Assembly: GCA_021157815.1 (NCBI GenBank)
Contig: JAGGVT010000145.1
Location: 1-35,763 of the forward strand
DNA from: a bacterium
Lineage (GTDB): Bacteria > JAJVIF01 > JAGGVT01
Length of the DNA: 35,763 nt
Reading direction: 5' to 3'
Shown: in pieces, positions 1 to 7,410 of the stretch
Numbering within the stretch: the stretch's first letter is position 1
How the letters are laid out: every line of letters starts with the position of its first letter
Program-made: the position numbers and the translations under genes
The notes under the pieces: model-generated
Told to the model about the DNA's origin: nothing
What the model saw: the letters and a program-made list of their open reading frames with translations, nothing else
The model's database searches: none

Positions 1-142
1 TAATCACGAATTCAGCTGTCCAAATGCTGTCTGATGCTTAATTCACCTTGATTATGCCCTAAAAGCCCTTTATTTCAGGTATTCAGAGTTGGTTTATGCA
101 AATTTAAAAATTCCAAATCACATTTCAGCTGTCCAGGAAATC

Positions 143-937
143 CTATTTTGGACAAGTATGAAATGCGTACATAATTAATCCGCTTGCTAGTCCACCGACA
201 AACGTATTCATGAAATTCAGAAGTTCATTATTAAGTTTCTTTCCGCCAATCGCGCCGACAATGCTTTCTACCATATTGCCGATAAACGCACCTGCAACTA
301 TTGAAATGAAAGCGCGTAGATTTATGTCGTCATAGCTCAAAATTTGAAAATCAAAACTATTGATGTAAATATATAACTTAGAGAACAATCCGGATAACAC
401 TCCGACAATCGCTATAATCATAGATGCCAGAATGCCCAATGATGTTCCCTCAATTGAAACTGCTCCCTCTGTTCCGGGCTTTACTCTTTTGAAAGTAAGA
501 GGATTTATCGGGGTCTTGCCATACAACTGTCCCATTTCACTCGATGTCGTATCGGCTGCTGCTGTCGCGAATGAACCAGCCATCGCAACCATAAACAAGA
601 CTCGATATTCAGCGCCAAAAAGTAAGGATGCAGATGCAAAAATAGTTCCCGCGAGAATATTAGCCAGCGCGTGTTTTGCTCCTCTTTTACCGCCTTCCTC
701 CTGAGCTATTCCCATCTCGGTTTTTTTCTTGTATCCGATTTTGGTACACATACTTCCAATAACCACAAACGCAAGAGGTACAATAAATCCCTGCCAACCT
801 GTGCAGCCGTAAATGATAGTCCCGAAAACAATTCCGCCTATCATGCCTGAGAGCGAAATAATTCGGAGTAAAAACGCCACAAGAGCGCATATCGACGATA
901 CAATGAAACCCTGAAAGAAACTAACAAGAAATTCCAA
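143..937 (-). CDS. DUF92-family integral membrane protein
   Basis: The 264-residue product is almost entirely hydrophobic helices and carries the conserved signatures of the DUF92 family: ADTTSSEMGQLYG at about residues 127-139 and GTEGAVSIEGTSLG at about 154-167. Length is normal for the family. A plant member (VTE6) acts as a phytyl-phosphate kinase, so a role in isoprenoid-phosphate metabolism is conceivable, but the bacterial members are largely uncharacterised and I do not assign a reaction. Translation probably starts at a TTG (935-937), with GGTGA six bases upstream. The gene stands alone; a strong terminator for the next upstream gene lies between them. Family assignment is firm, function is not. 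Confidence 0.85.
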   Translation of the reverse strand: MEFLVSFFQGFIVSSICALVAFLLRIISLSGMIGGIVFGTIIYGCTGWQGFIVPLAFVVIGSMCTKIGYKKKTEMGIAQEEGGKRGAKHALANILAGTIFASASLLFGAEYRVLFMVAMAGSFATAAADTTSSEMGQLYGKTPINPLTFKRVKPGTEGAVSIEGTSLGILASMIIAIVGVLSGLFSKLYIYINSFDFQILSYDDINLRAFISIVAGAFIGNMVESIVGAIGGKKLNNELLNFMNTFVGGLASGLIMYAFHTCPK

Positions 938-1040
938 TTTTATTCACCAGCCAGAAAGTATAGGTTTGATGGCAAATCATGGCAATATGTTTTTTGGCGC
1001 AACAATTTAAAGCATAGTTTTCAGGAACGACGAAATAAAC

Positions 1041-1078
1041 GTCATTCCGATCATCCACTTCGTGAATGTCGGAATGAC
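1041..1078. repeat. REP-like inverted repeat
   Basis: The arms GTCATTCCGA (1041-1050) and TCGGAATGAC (1069-1078) are perfect inverse complements around an 18-base loop. The arm sequence matches the ATTCC/GGAAT core of the palindromes near 7130, 8808, 22924, 27979 and 28291, so this looks like a small member of the same dispersed family. Confidence 0.6.
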
Positions 1079-1119
1079 TAATAGGCTTTCTACTTGCAAT
1101 CTGATAATGTCGCTGCCAC

Positions 1120-1145
1120 AAAAAAAAGGAAGCGCGTACGCTTCC
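1120..1145 (-). terminator. Rho-independent terminator of the XRE-type regulator gene
   Basis: On the minus strand a perfect 7-bp stem (GGAAGCG / CGCTTCC, 1128-1145) with a 4-base loop is followed by eight T residues (A run at 1120-1127 on the plus strand). It lies 30 bases past the stop codon of the regulator gene that ends at 1175. Confidence 0.9.
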
Positions 1146-1174
1146 CTTGGTTTTTCTTATGCCAGATTATATTC

Positions 1175-1708
1175 TCAAGGTTTTATCTTGATTTTCATGC
1201 TTTTCTCATCAGTGGATATTGTGTACTCACCACTCTTCAAACCATCGAATGAGAACTTCCCAATAGCATCCGTATATGTCCCGCTAAGAAATTCCTCTCC
1301 CTTGAACAGGCGAATCGGAAAATACTTAAGCCGCATACCATCGATGGAAAATATGAACCCTATCAATTTGTTGTCCCTGATAAGGTAAGTTGTATCATTC
1401 TTTGCATCATTTTTGATCGGCGTAAGAGAAAGGCTCTGCTGTGAATTGCTGATTAATATATCACCAATGGTGTTGGCTTTCATCGCAGCAGATTTTCCCC
1501 TGCCTTTTTTAACAAGGCTTCCATCATTGGGAAATATTTCCTCTACTGAAAAACCAAGCGTATTAGCCAATCTCTGGCGGGTTAGATATGATGGTGTCCG
1601 TTTGTTATTCTCAATGTTTGAGATTGTCGCTTGCGCAACTCCGGTATCCCTTGATAGCTGAATTTGAGACAAGTCAGCTTTTGCTCTGAATTCTCGTAAT
1701 CGATTAAT
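1175..1708 (-). CDS. XRE-family regulator with C-terminal carboxypeptidase-regulatory-like domain, probable ATT start
   Basis: Residues 4-58 form a Cro/C1-type helix-turn-helix (QIQLSRDTGVAQATISNIEN, then KRTPS and a second helical stretch). A basic linker follows. The C-terminal part is beta-rich and ends in SGTYTDAIGKFSFDGLKSGE (142-161), the pattern of the carboxypeptidase regulatory-like / prealbumin-like fold usually found in exported proteins. The first conventional start is a TTG at 1672, but it would remove the opening NRLREFRAKADL, the normal first helix of this family. The reading frame is open only back to a TGA at 1715-1717, leaving ATT (1706-1708) with AGGTGA six bases upstream as the best start, giving 177 residues. 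DNA targets are unknown; self-regulation is common in this family. The HTH is certain; the start and the beta domain are inferences. Confidence 0.8.
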   Translation of the reverse strand: MNRLREFRAKADLSQIQLSRDTGVAQATISNIENNKRTPSYLTRQRLANTLGFSVEEIFPNDGSLVKKGRGKSAAMKANTIGDILISNSQQSLSLTPIKNDAKNDTTYLIRDNKLIGFIFSIDGMRLKYFPIRLFKGEEFLSGTYTDAIGKFSFDGLKSGEYTISTDEKSMKIKIKP

Positions 1709-1714
1709 GGTAAT

Positions 1715-1720
1715 TCACCT
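1715..1720 (-). promoter_or_regulatory. Ribosome binding site that points to an ATT start codon
   Basis: AGGTGA on the minus strand is placed six bases before ATT at 1708-1706. The same AGGTGA/GGTGA type of site precedes several other genes here (DUF92, anti-sigma gene, GxGD protease). No ATG, GTG or TTG lies in frame between this site and residue 13. Confidence 0.6.
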
Positions 1721-1735
1721 CGATAAAATAGTATG

Positions 1736-1741
1736 ATTATA
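1736..1741 (-). promoter_or_regulatory. Possible -10 box for the XRE-type gene
   Basis: TATAAT on the minus strand, 28 bases before the proposed start codon. I do not see a good -35 hexamer at normal spacing, so this is a weak prediction. Confidence 0.25.
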
Positions 1742-1860
1742 GAAAAAGATATTCCTAAATATTAAAGACAAGGCAGGATTCTATCACATCTTCATAATGC
1801 TGTAAAGTGATATTATTACATCAGAAAACGAACAATTAGTATGTAATCTGAAAAGAGTAA

Positions 1861-1885
1861 ATATCCTATACTTAAGATAGGATAT
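1861..1885. promoter_or_regulatory. Perfect 9-bp inverted repeat, operator-like
   Basis: ATATCCTAT (1861-1869) and ATAGGATAT (1877-1885) are exact inverse complements separated by 7 bases. The site lies between the XRE-type regulator and the end of the ABC permease gene. It has no U tract, so it is a poor terminator candidate. It could be a binding site for the adjacent regulator, but nothing in the sequence proves that. Confidence 0.3.
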
Positions 1886-1972
1886 GCATTGCTGTATTTC
1901 AGTAAAGCTCTGAGTAAAACAAACGCGCGTTTCCATCAGGAGCTGCTTTGAAAGATACCAGCATTAATCATG

Positions 1973-3628
1973 TTATTGAGAGGAGACATTCTGGTAAATG
2001 CTCTCACGATACCGTGGCAGTAATTTCTCGCCTGCGAAAAGAAGGTAGCCGTAAATCATCAGTGAGTACAGAATCGAGGCAATGATTGCAAAGAAAAGCC
2101 ATATTGGACTTCCTGATGTTAAGGAATAATATAACATAAGAACAACCGGGATTATCAAAACCGATAACGCCATGACAGTAATCATATTCATTAACCCCAC
2201 AATCAAGGTTCCCTGAAAACTGACCGTTGGCTTGTCCATAGGAACGTAGTAGGGGAATATCATCGAACTTATGTTTCCCAGCCCGACAAGAATCATTACA
2301 AGGCACTCCATGAAAGAGAAGAATGATAACGGATAGCTTATTCCGGGGAAAAACAATCCAATCAGAATGGAAATAACAAGTGAATCAATTGAAAGCAAAA
2401 AGAACATAAATATATTTTTGCCGAGTAAAATCTGCCTGTCCGTAACGGGTGCTGTAAACATGCTTGAAACAGCGGCTCTATCATAGCCGAAAATATTTCC
2501 CACAAAAATATATGACTGCGCGAGAAACAGAATCATAACAAGAATAATGAAAGATATCTGAATCATCATTTGCAGTTCAGGCGAGATTGAAAGATCCGAT
2601 CCAACCAGTGAATATCTGATGATAAGAAGTATCAGAACGGGCGTTATTATCCCGGGCATCATCTTGTAGAACATGAAATGCCAGTCCCTGAAAAAGGTTT
2701 GAGCATCCTTAGACGCAATTGCCATTACAGGATTCCGCTTAAAATTGTCAAGCAGCGATTTCCTGCACGGTTTATTCTTGAGACGTTTTCGTCCACGAGC
2801 ATGAGATCGGATTATCCCCTGCTCGACACTCCTGTATGTCAGATATGTGGCAACGAAATTAAAAACTATCACAGGGATTAGGATTAGAGCGCTTTTTACC
2901 AGAAAAGCATATCCAAGGCTTAAATTGCCTGCATGGAATTCATACGCTGATATGGCAAAAATGCCGGTTGGAAGATAGTTGTGAAAAGAAAGATTCTCAT
3001 CATCGAGCAAAACCAGTTCCGAAGGCATTTTGATAACGTTAAGGTTTATCAGCACAACCAGCCCAACAACAGCCAGAAGAACCAGAGCAGCCAGTTTTAG
3101 CGGATTGAATCCCGGCAGCAGATTGTAAAGAATCAGTATTACGGTTTGATATATCGATTGAAGAAAAATAAAAACCACGATACATAAGAGAATAATTCCG
3201 AGGATGCCCTCGTGATTGCCAAAAAGAAATTCGAACTTGATAAACGCCGCCATGATTGTCAGCGGCACAATGTTGGATATATCAAGGAAATTGCTGATGG
3301 ACAAAGATGTAAAAAGAGTGGGGAATGTAATCGGATAGTGAATCAGGCGTTTTATGTCGAGGCTTTCATTCAATCGAAATCCCATGAATGGAATCATTAT
3401 CCAGAGCACCGCAAGCGAAAAGAAAAACAGGTTAAAAACCATTACGGGAGCTGGAATATAATCGAGCGCCATTGAAAGCGTGTGAGGGACGATGCGATAA
3501 AAAGCCAGCATCGCCATAATAAAGAGCGGAAAGAAGAAATAGCTTTCAACACGGCTTTGTGTCGATTTGGTATAACTCCTTAGCGTTACCAGAACCCTCA
3601 GTTTTATAATGCTTATTACTTTATCCAA
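1973..3628 (-). CDS. ABC-2 type transporter, membrane permease subunit
   Basis: The 551-residue protein has about twelve hydrophobic segments, no signal peptide and short polar loops, with a basic cytoplasmic stretch (GRKRLKNKPCRKS) near residue 280. It follows the ATPase gene with a 13-base overlap, so the two are translationally coupled and should form one transporter. The start is TTG (3626-3628) with AAGGAG ten bases upstream, inside the end of the ATPase gene. The substrate is not predictable. Permeases of this size paired with a single CcmA/NatA-like ATPase are usually exporters of unknown small molecules, lipids or peptides. No odd base composition or truncation is seen. Confidence 0.85.
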   Translation of the reverse strand: MDKVISIIKLRVLVTLRSYTKSTQSRVESYFFFPLFIMAMLAFYRIVPHTLSMALDYIPAPVMVFNLFFFSLAVLWIMIPFMGFRLNESLDIKRLIHYPITFPTLFTSLSISNFLDISNIVPLTIMAAFIKFEFLFGNHEGILGIILLCIVVFIFLQSIYQTVILILYNLLPGFNPLKLAALVLLAVVGLVVLINLNVIKMPSELVLLDDENLSFHNYLPTGIFAISAYEFHAGNLSLGYAFLVKSALILIPVIVFNFVATYLTYRSVEQGIIRSHARGRKRLKNKPCRKSLLDNFKRNPVMAIASKDAQTFFRDWHFMFYKMMPGIITPVLILLIIRYSLVGSDLSISPELQMMIQISFIILVMILFLAQSYIFVGNIFGYDRAAVSSMFTAPVTDRQILLGKNIFMFFLLSIDSLVISILIGLFFPGISYPLSFFSFMECLVMILVGLGNISSMIFPYYVPMDKPTVSFQGTLIVGLMNMITVMALSVLIIPVVLMLYYSLTSGSPIWLFFAIIASILYSLMIYGYLLFAGEKLLPRYRESIYQNVSSQ

Positions 3629-4452
3629 CTAAGGTTCGCTCCTTCTGAATCCACGCCGACGATATCAACGAAAACCTCCTCAAGCGTATGATGGGTGTCT
3701 TTACGCTCACCGCGAAGCAATTCCTGCGTTGAACCGCTTAAGAGAATTTTACCGTAATGAATTATCGCTACCTGATTGCACAATCTTTCGATTATTTCCA
3801 TTATGTGCGATGACATGAAAATCGTAACACCGCTTCTAGTCATCGTCTGCAGAATATCCTTTATTTTTCTCGCGCTTATGGCATCCACTGATGTGAAAGG
3901 TTCATCGAGTATTAATATTCGCGGTTTGTGAAGCAATGCCGCTCCGAGGCTGACTTTCTTTTTCATTCCGAGAGATAAGTCAGTAATGAATTTCTCTCCA
4001 TCAATCTCAAGAAGAGACAATATTTCTCTTGTTCTACTAATCGCTTCCTCTCGTTTTAATCCATACAACGCACCTGAAAATTCAAGATATTCCCTGCCTT
4101 TAAGGCGGTCGTACAGATTCAGATGCTCCGGGACAATTCCAAGCATCCTTTTAACATCAATACGCTGCTTCGAAATGTCGTGCCCCAGAACAAGTATTTT
4201 CCCGGAAGTCGGTTTAATCAGCCCAATGAGCATGTTGATTGTCGTAGATTTTCCCGCTCCATTGGGACCCAGGAATCCAAAAAAACACCCCTTTGGAATG
4301 CTAAGGTTTATATTATCAACGGCAATTACATTGTCGAATTTCCGAGTCAGGTTTTCAAACTGTATCGCGGGCGTTTTAGAGCCAGATGAGTTTTCCATCG
4401 AGTGTTTCACAGTATGAATTATAGCACCATCCAATATTATAGAATCCGGCAT
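3616..4452 (-). CDS. ABC transporter ATP-binding protein
   Basis: This is a classic nucleotide-binding subunit of 278 residues: Walker A GPNGAGKST (about 61-69), Q-loop region, signature LSLGMKKKVSLG (about 159-170), Walker B ILILDEP (about 179-185) and switch histidine in SSHIMEI (about 214-220). It energises the permease encoded immediately downstream. The protein resembles the CcmA/NatA-type exporters in having the LSxGM signature and a short C-terminal tail. The first ATG (4450-4452) adds about 28 weakly conserved residues before the domain; an internal ATG at MENSSG (about 4395-4397) is an alternative start. Neither has a strong ribosome binding site. Confidence 0.93.
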   Translation of the reverse strand: MPDSIILDGAIIHTVKHSMENSSGSKTPAIQFENLTRKFDNVIAVDNINLSIPKGCFFGFLGPNGAGKSTTINMLIGLIKPTSGKILVLGHDISKQRIDVKRMLGIVPEHLNLYDRLKGREYLEFSGALYGLKREEAISRTREILSLLEIDGEKFITDLSLGMKKKVSLGAALLHKPRILILDEPFTSVDAISARKIKDILQTMTRSGVTIFMSSHIMEIIERLCNQVAIIHYGKILLSGSTQELLRGERKDTHHTLEEVFVDIVGVDSEGANLSWIK

Positions 4453-4513
4453 TTGCGATTTCTTTTGAATTGCCGGAAGAATAACCTTCTACTATGTTTG
4501 ACATAAAACAATG

Positions 4514-4539
4514 AAAAAACCGGGTTATCTGCCCGGTTT
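4514..4539 (-). terminator. Terminator downstream of the 8-bp array and lipoprotein gene
   Basis: AAACCGGG (4517-4524) and CCCGGTTT (4532-4539) form an 8-bp stem with a 7-base loop. On the minus strand it is followed by a T run (complement of the A run at 4514-4519). For minus-strand transcripts it lies after the lipoprotein gene and after the tandem array, implying that the array is transcribed. The plus strand also has ATTTT after the stem, so it may act both ways. Confidence 0.8.
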
Positions 4540-4584
4540 ATTTTCAAATATTCTATAAGACAATAATCTTAAGCCCCTTGTTAT

Positions 4585-4768
4585 TAACCTGCTAACTTAC
4601 TAACCTGCTAACTTACTAACTTATTAACCTGCTAACTTGCTAACTTACTAACCTGCTAACTTACTAACTTACTAACTTGCTAACTTACCAACCTACTAAC
4701 CTGCTAACCTGCTAACTTGCTAACCTGCTAACTTGCTAACCTGCTAACCTGCTAACTTACTAACCTAT
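4585..4768. repeat. Tandem array of 8-bp units (TAACYTRC), 23 copies
   Basis: The stretch is 184 bases, exactly 23 units of eight bases without an indel. The unit is TAAC(C/T)T(A/G)C on the plus strand; variation is almost confined to the fifth and seventh positions, both transitions. Single deviants are TAACTTAT, CAACCTAC and a terminal TAACCTAT. The array ends two bases from the stop codon of the lipoprotein gene, so on the coding strand it begins immediately after the stop. Because eight is not a multiple of three, the coding-strand unit places TAG/TAA stops in all frames. A second array of the same unit lies at 23065-23304. Confidence 0.97.
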
Positions 4769-4770
4769 CA

Positions 4771-6870
4771 TTATCTTCTAAACGCGAAGAAAACTTCCTG
4801 CTCTGTTTTGCTTCTTGTGTTTCTGGCATCAGACCAAATTATATACGCGCGACCAAGGAAATCGCTGGTTATCGATGGCGCGAACTGATTCTCCTCGGTT
4901 GTGTCCATATTCACTATGAAGTTATCCGAGAATACCGGCGGGTCATAGGATTCAGCGAAGAACACATCCTGATGGTTGTTGCGCTCATCTGTCCACGCTA
5001 TGAATACTGTTCCGACCAGATTAACGTTTATGCTTGGATCATATTGCGGAGCAGTGTTGCCGATGTCATCGTTTACCCGGATATCCTCGCCGAAATTAAT
5101 CCTGTCGGGTGAGTAATCGAAAAATATATTCGCGTCGTTTAACTTTTCGCTTGCCCATGCGACATAGGCTCCACCTGTAAGATAAAGCGAAATTGCCGGG
5201 GCGGGATCAATCGGGCCTGTGTTGTTATCGTCGTTTACCTTGATATTTTCACCAAAGGTATCGCCCATATCACCAGTTGTCGTGAAGTAAACATCTCCGT
5301 GGATAAACGCTCCAACTGTATTTCGCTTATCCTCCCATACAATAGCCGCGTTTCCAAAAAGGTCGGCGGCGATTGCAGGTGAAAACTGTCCTTTGTCGGA
5401 TATATCATCGTTCACGCGAATTGGGTCACACCATGTGAGCCCTTCATCAGTTGAAACAATTAATGCTATATCGATTCCGTAACCGAATATGTCCTCTTCG
5501 TATGTGATATAAATAACACCGTCGCCATCAACGCATATATGTGAATTTCCCTGATACGAGTTGTAAGGATCGGGATGAGGTCTGATTTCATTTTCAAATG
5601 TCATTCCGCCATCAATTGACCTTGCGAATTTGACATCATAATTGAAGAGATCAGTTCTTGTCCATGTAACATATACATTGTCGCCATCAACCGCGATTGC
5701 GGGATAAGTGTCCATAACTGAACTTTGAGAGGAAACCTTGATACTCGGCATGAATGAATTTCCAGAATTGTCACTCATCTGAACCCTTGTGTGATAAACA
5801 CCGGGATTATCCCTGTTATCGCTGTATGTAATCCAGATATAAGGTGTAAATATTACAATTCCACGTTGGCCAATTCCCTCGGTGGATGCATCGCAGCTAA
5901 TACAGTCTGATACCGGAAGGTTGTCACTGAAAGGCGCCTCGCTTACCTCGATATCAACATAATGATACATGCTGATATCATAATTGTTAGGAGATTCGGC
6001 CTTGATAAGCGCCGGATATGTTCCCACCGGTGAATGAAGGTAATTATTCACAAACGCGCGATATGTGTTGGTCTGCGGAATAAGTGAGAAATTGGTTATT
6101 CTTGCGTTTAGCGCGGTTGTATCGAGAGTTGCTTTTTCCATGTCATCCTGCCAGTCATATATGTCGGTAAGGATAACAGTCCAGCCTCCCTCATCAGGAA
6201 GGACGCCGTACTGATGCTGATTCTCAACCTGATACGGCTCCTCTGTGTTTCCGCCAAATGAACATTCGAATACGAATTTAACTGCAGCATACGCTCCGGG
6301 AGGGGCATCGATAATCAATTCCTCATGGATAATTGACCATGGGCCGGCAGGGAATCGCCTGTTGTTTTCCTCTTTGGCATATGCGATGAACGGATTTATT
6401 TCCTGTGGCGTTGAAGGCGGATCAAACAAATCCGTATAACCATCCGGATTGAGGATTTCCTTGCCGTTAAGTTCAGTAAATATCTGGCGAACATCATAAG
6501 GTGCAAAGGTTGACGGATTTGCCAGAACAAGGTCAATTGTCAGTACTGTTCCTGTCCAGTCCGTGATAAAGAACTGAAAACATCCCTTAGGCGGGCACGG
6601 CGGTGAAAACAGATAGCTGGTTATTATTACATGAACCGAATCTGAATCTCGCACAGGGATAACCTCTGTTTCCCATGTTTCCGGATCGAAAGTCATGATA
6701 TATTCACCCAGGAAATTATGCCCATCCGCCATTTCATCGGGAGACGCCGGGTAGTTTATATCCGAACTGCCCGATGGTGTCATCGGATTGCTGTTATGTG
6801 TTGAACATGATGTGAATGTAAATATCACTACTGATAACATCAGTATTAATACAAGGTTTAACCTGATCAT
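4771..6870 (-). CDS. Large surface lipoprotein with C-terminal sialidase/BNR-like beta-propeller
   Basis: The 699-residue protein starts with a lipoprotein signal peptide ending TFTSC, so it is lipid-anchored, most likely in the outer membrane. Residues about 40-320 form a beta-rich domain I do not recognise, with a Cys pair in FSPPCPPKGC. From about residue 330 there are roughly seven repeats of the type V-[YF]-I-x-W-x-D-x-R: for example YIWITYSDNRD, VYVTWTRTD, AAIVWEDKRN, VFIAWTDERN and YIIWSDARN. This is the blade pattern of BNR/sialidase-like propellers. Catalytic sialidase residues are not evident, so binding or adhesion is as likely as hydrolysis. ATG at 6868-6870 is favoured over GTG nine bases upstream because GGAG sits eight bases before it. 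The gene ends two bases from the 8-bp array. Confidence 0.75.
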   Translation of the reverse strand: MIRLNLVLILMLSVVIFTFTSCSTHNSNPMTPSGSSDINYPASPDEMADGHNFLGEYIMTFDPETWETEVIPVRDSDSVHVIITSYLFSPPCPPKGCFQFFITDWTGTVLTIDLVLANPSTFAPYDVRQIFTELNGKEILNPDGYTDLFDPPSTPQEINPFIAYAKEENNRRFPAGPWSIIHEELIIDAPPGAYAAVKFVFECSFGGNTEEPYQVENQHQYGVLPDEGGWTVILTDIYDWQDDMEKATLDTTALNARITNFSLIPQTNTYRAFVNNYLHSPVGTYPALIKAESPNNYDISMYHYVDIEVSEAPFSDNLPVSDCISCDASTEGIGQRGIVIFTPYIWITYSDNRDNPGVYHTRVQMSDNSGNSFMPSIKVSSQSSVMDTYPAIAVDGDNVYVTWTRTDLFNYDVKFARSIDGGMTFENEIRPHPDPYNSYQGNSHICVDGDGVIYITYEEDIFGYGIDIALIVSTDEGLTWCDPIRVNDDISDKGQFSPAIAADLFGNAAIVWEDKRNTVGAFIHGDVYFTTTGDMGDTFGENIKVNDDNNTGPIDPAPAISLYLTGGAYVAWASEKLNDANIFFDYSPDRINFGEDIRVNDDIGNTAPQYDPSINVNLVGTVFIAWTDERNNHQDVFFAESYDPPVFSDNFIVNMDTTEENQFAPSITSDFLGRAYIIWSDARNTRSKTEQEVFFAFRR

Positions 6871-6879
6871 TTTTATCAC

Positions 6880-7127
6880 TCCAGGTTTTTATACATAAGA
6901 AATTTGTCCTCCTGCCATATATACAGGATACCACATCGATATAGATATTGCTATTACATATAAGATGCGATAAGGTTGTGAAAGAGTAGGAACATTATGA
7001 TTTGTTAGGTCTGCACGTGATTCGCAACAGCACCATGATAAATAGTCTTAAAGAAAAGACGTTGCTATTTATTAGTAAAAGGTAAAAAATAAACGTGGCA
7101 TATGAAATCCTTATTCGTCAATTAACA
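6880..7127. other. Non-coding stretch with one AT-rich hairpin
   Basis: I find no convincing gene between the lipoprotein start and the first dispersed element. The only structure is an inverted repeat, ATAAATAG (7038-7045) with CTATTTAT (7065-7072), containing an inner GTCTT/AAGAC pairing. It could be a weak terminator or a regulatory hairpin; no T run follows on either strand. Confidence 0.4.
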
Positions 7128-7290
7128 CGTAATTCCCGCGAAAGGGTTTGTTGAAAAAGCCTATTATATCCAAGACAGTAGGGGCAACTCTCCGTGGTTG
7201 CCCTGTATTTATGCCAATATTTAGGGTAGGCACAGAGACCTACCCCCTACATTCAGCCCTTTTTCAACAGCCCCTTTCACGGGAATGACG
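7128..7290 (+). mobile_element. Dispersed element A, copy 1 (MITE/REP-like)
   Basis: A ~160-bp non-coding element. Its ends are imperfect inverted repeats built from CGTCATTCCCGCGAAAG and GTTGAAAAAG. Inside are two further hairpins, GGGCAAC/GTTGCCC and AGGGTAGG/CCTACCCCCT. Near-identical copies lie at 27979-28138 (opposite orientation) and from 35637 to the window end (same orientation). No transposase gene is present in the window, so it would need help from outside to move. Confidence 0.85.
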
Positions 7291-7375
7291 GAATCTGCTC
7301 AATAAGTGAAAAATATCCATTATGAAGATGTTCTGAGACAATCTCCAAGCAACGCCCTTACGAAATAATAAAAAA

Positions 7376-7410
7376 CATCTCCCCCCGCTCGCGGGGGGAT
7401 TAAGGGGGGG
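7376..7410. repeat. GC-rich palindromic repeat B overlapping the end of hisS
   Basis: The sequence CCCCCCGC-TC-GCGGGGGG followed by ATTAAGGGGGGG recurs at about 8957-8987. A related inverted copy lies at about 8857-8892. It overlaps the last codons of hisS, whose TAA stop comes from the ATTAA of the repeat. Confidence 0.8.

Noticed and set aside
11-135. 12-bp direct repeat TTCAGCTGTCCA at 11-22 and 124-135
   Set aside because: Short and single occurrence; could be an insertion scar or chance, with no gene or other structure to support it.
3986-4417. 143-residue plus-strand frame opposite the ABC ATPase
   Set aside because: Antisense shadow of a conserved gene.
4585-4768. CRISPR array or telomere-like repeat
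   Set aside because: The units are contiguous with no spacers, no cas genes are nearby, and the location is internal to the contig and gene-linked.
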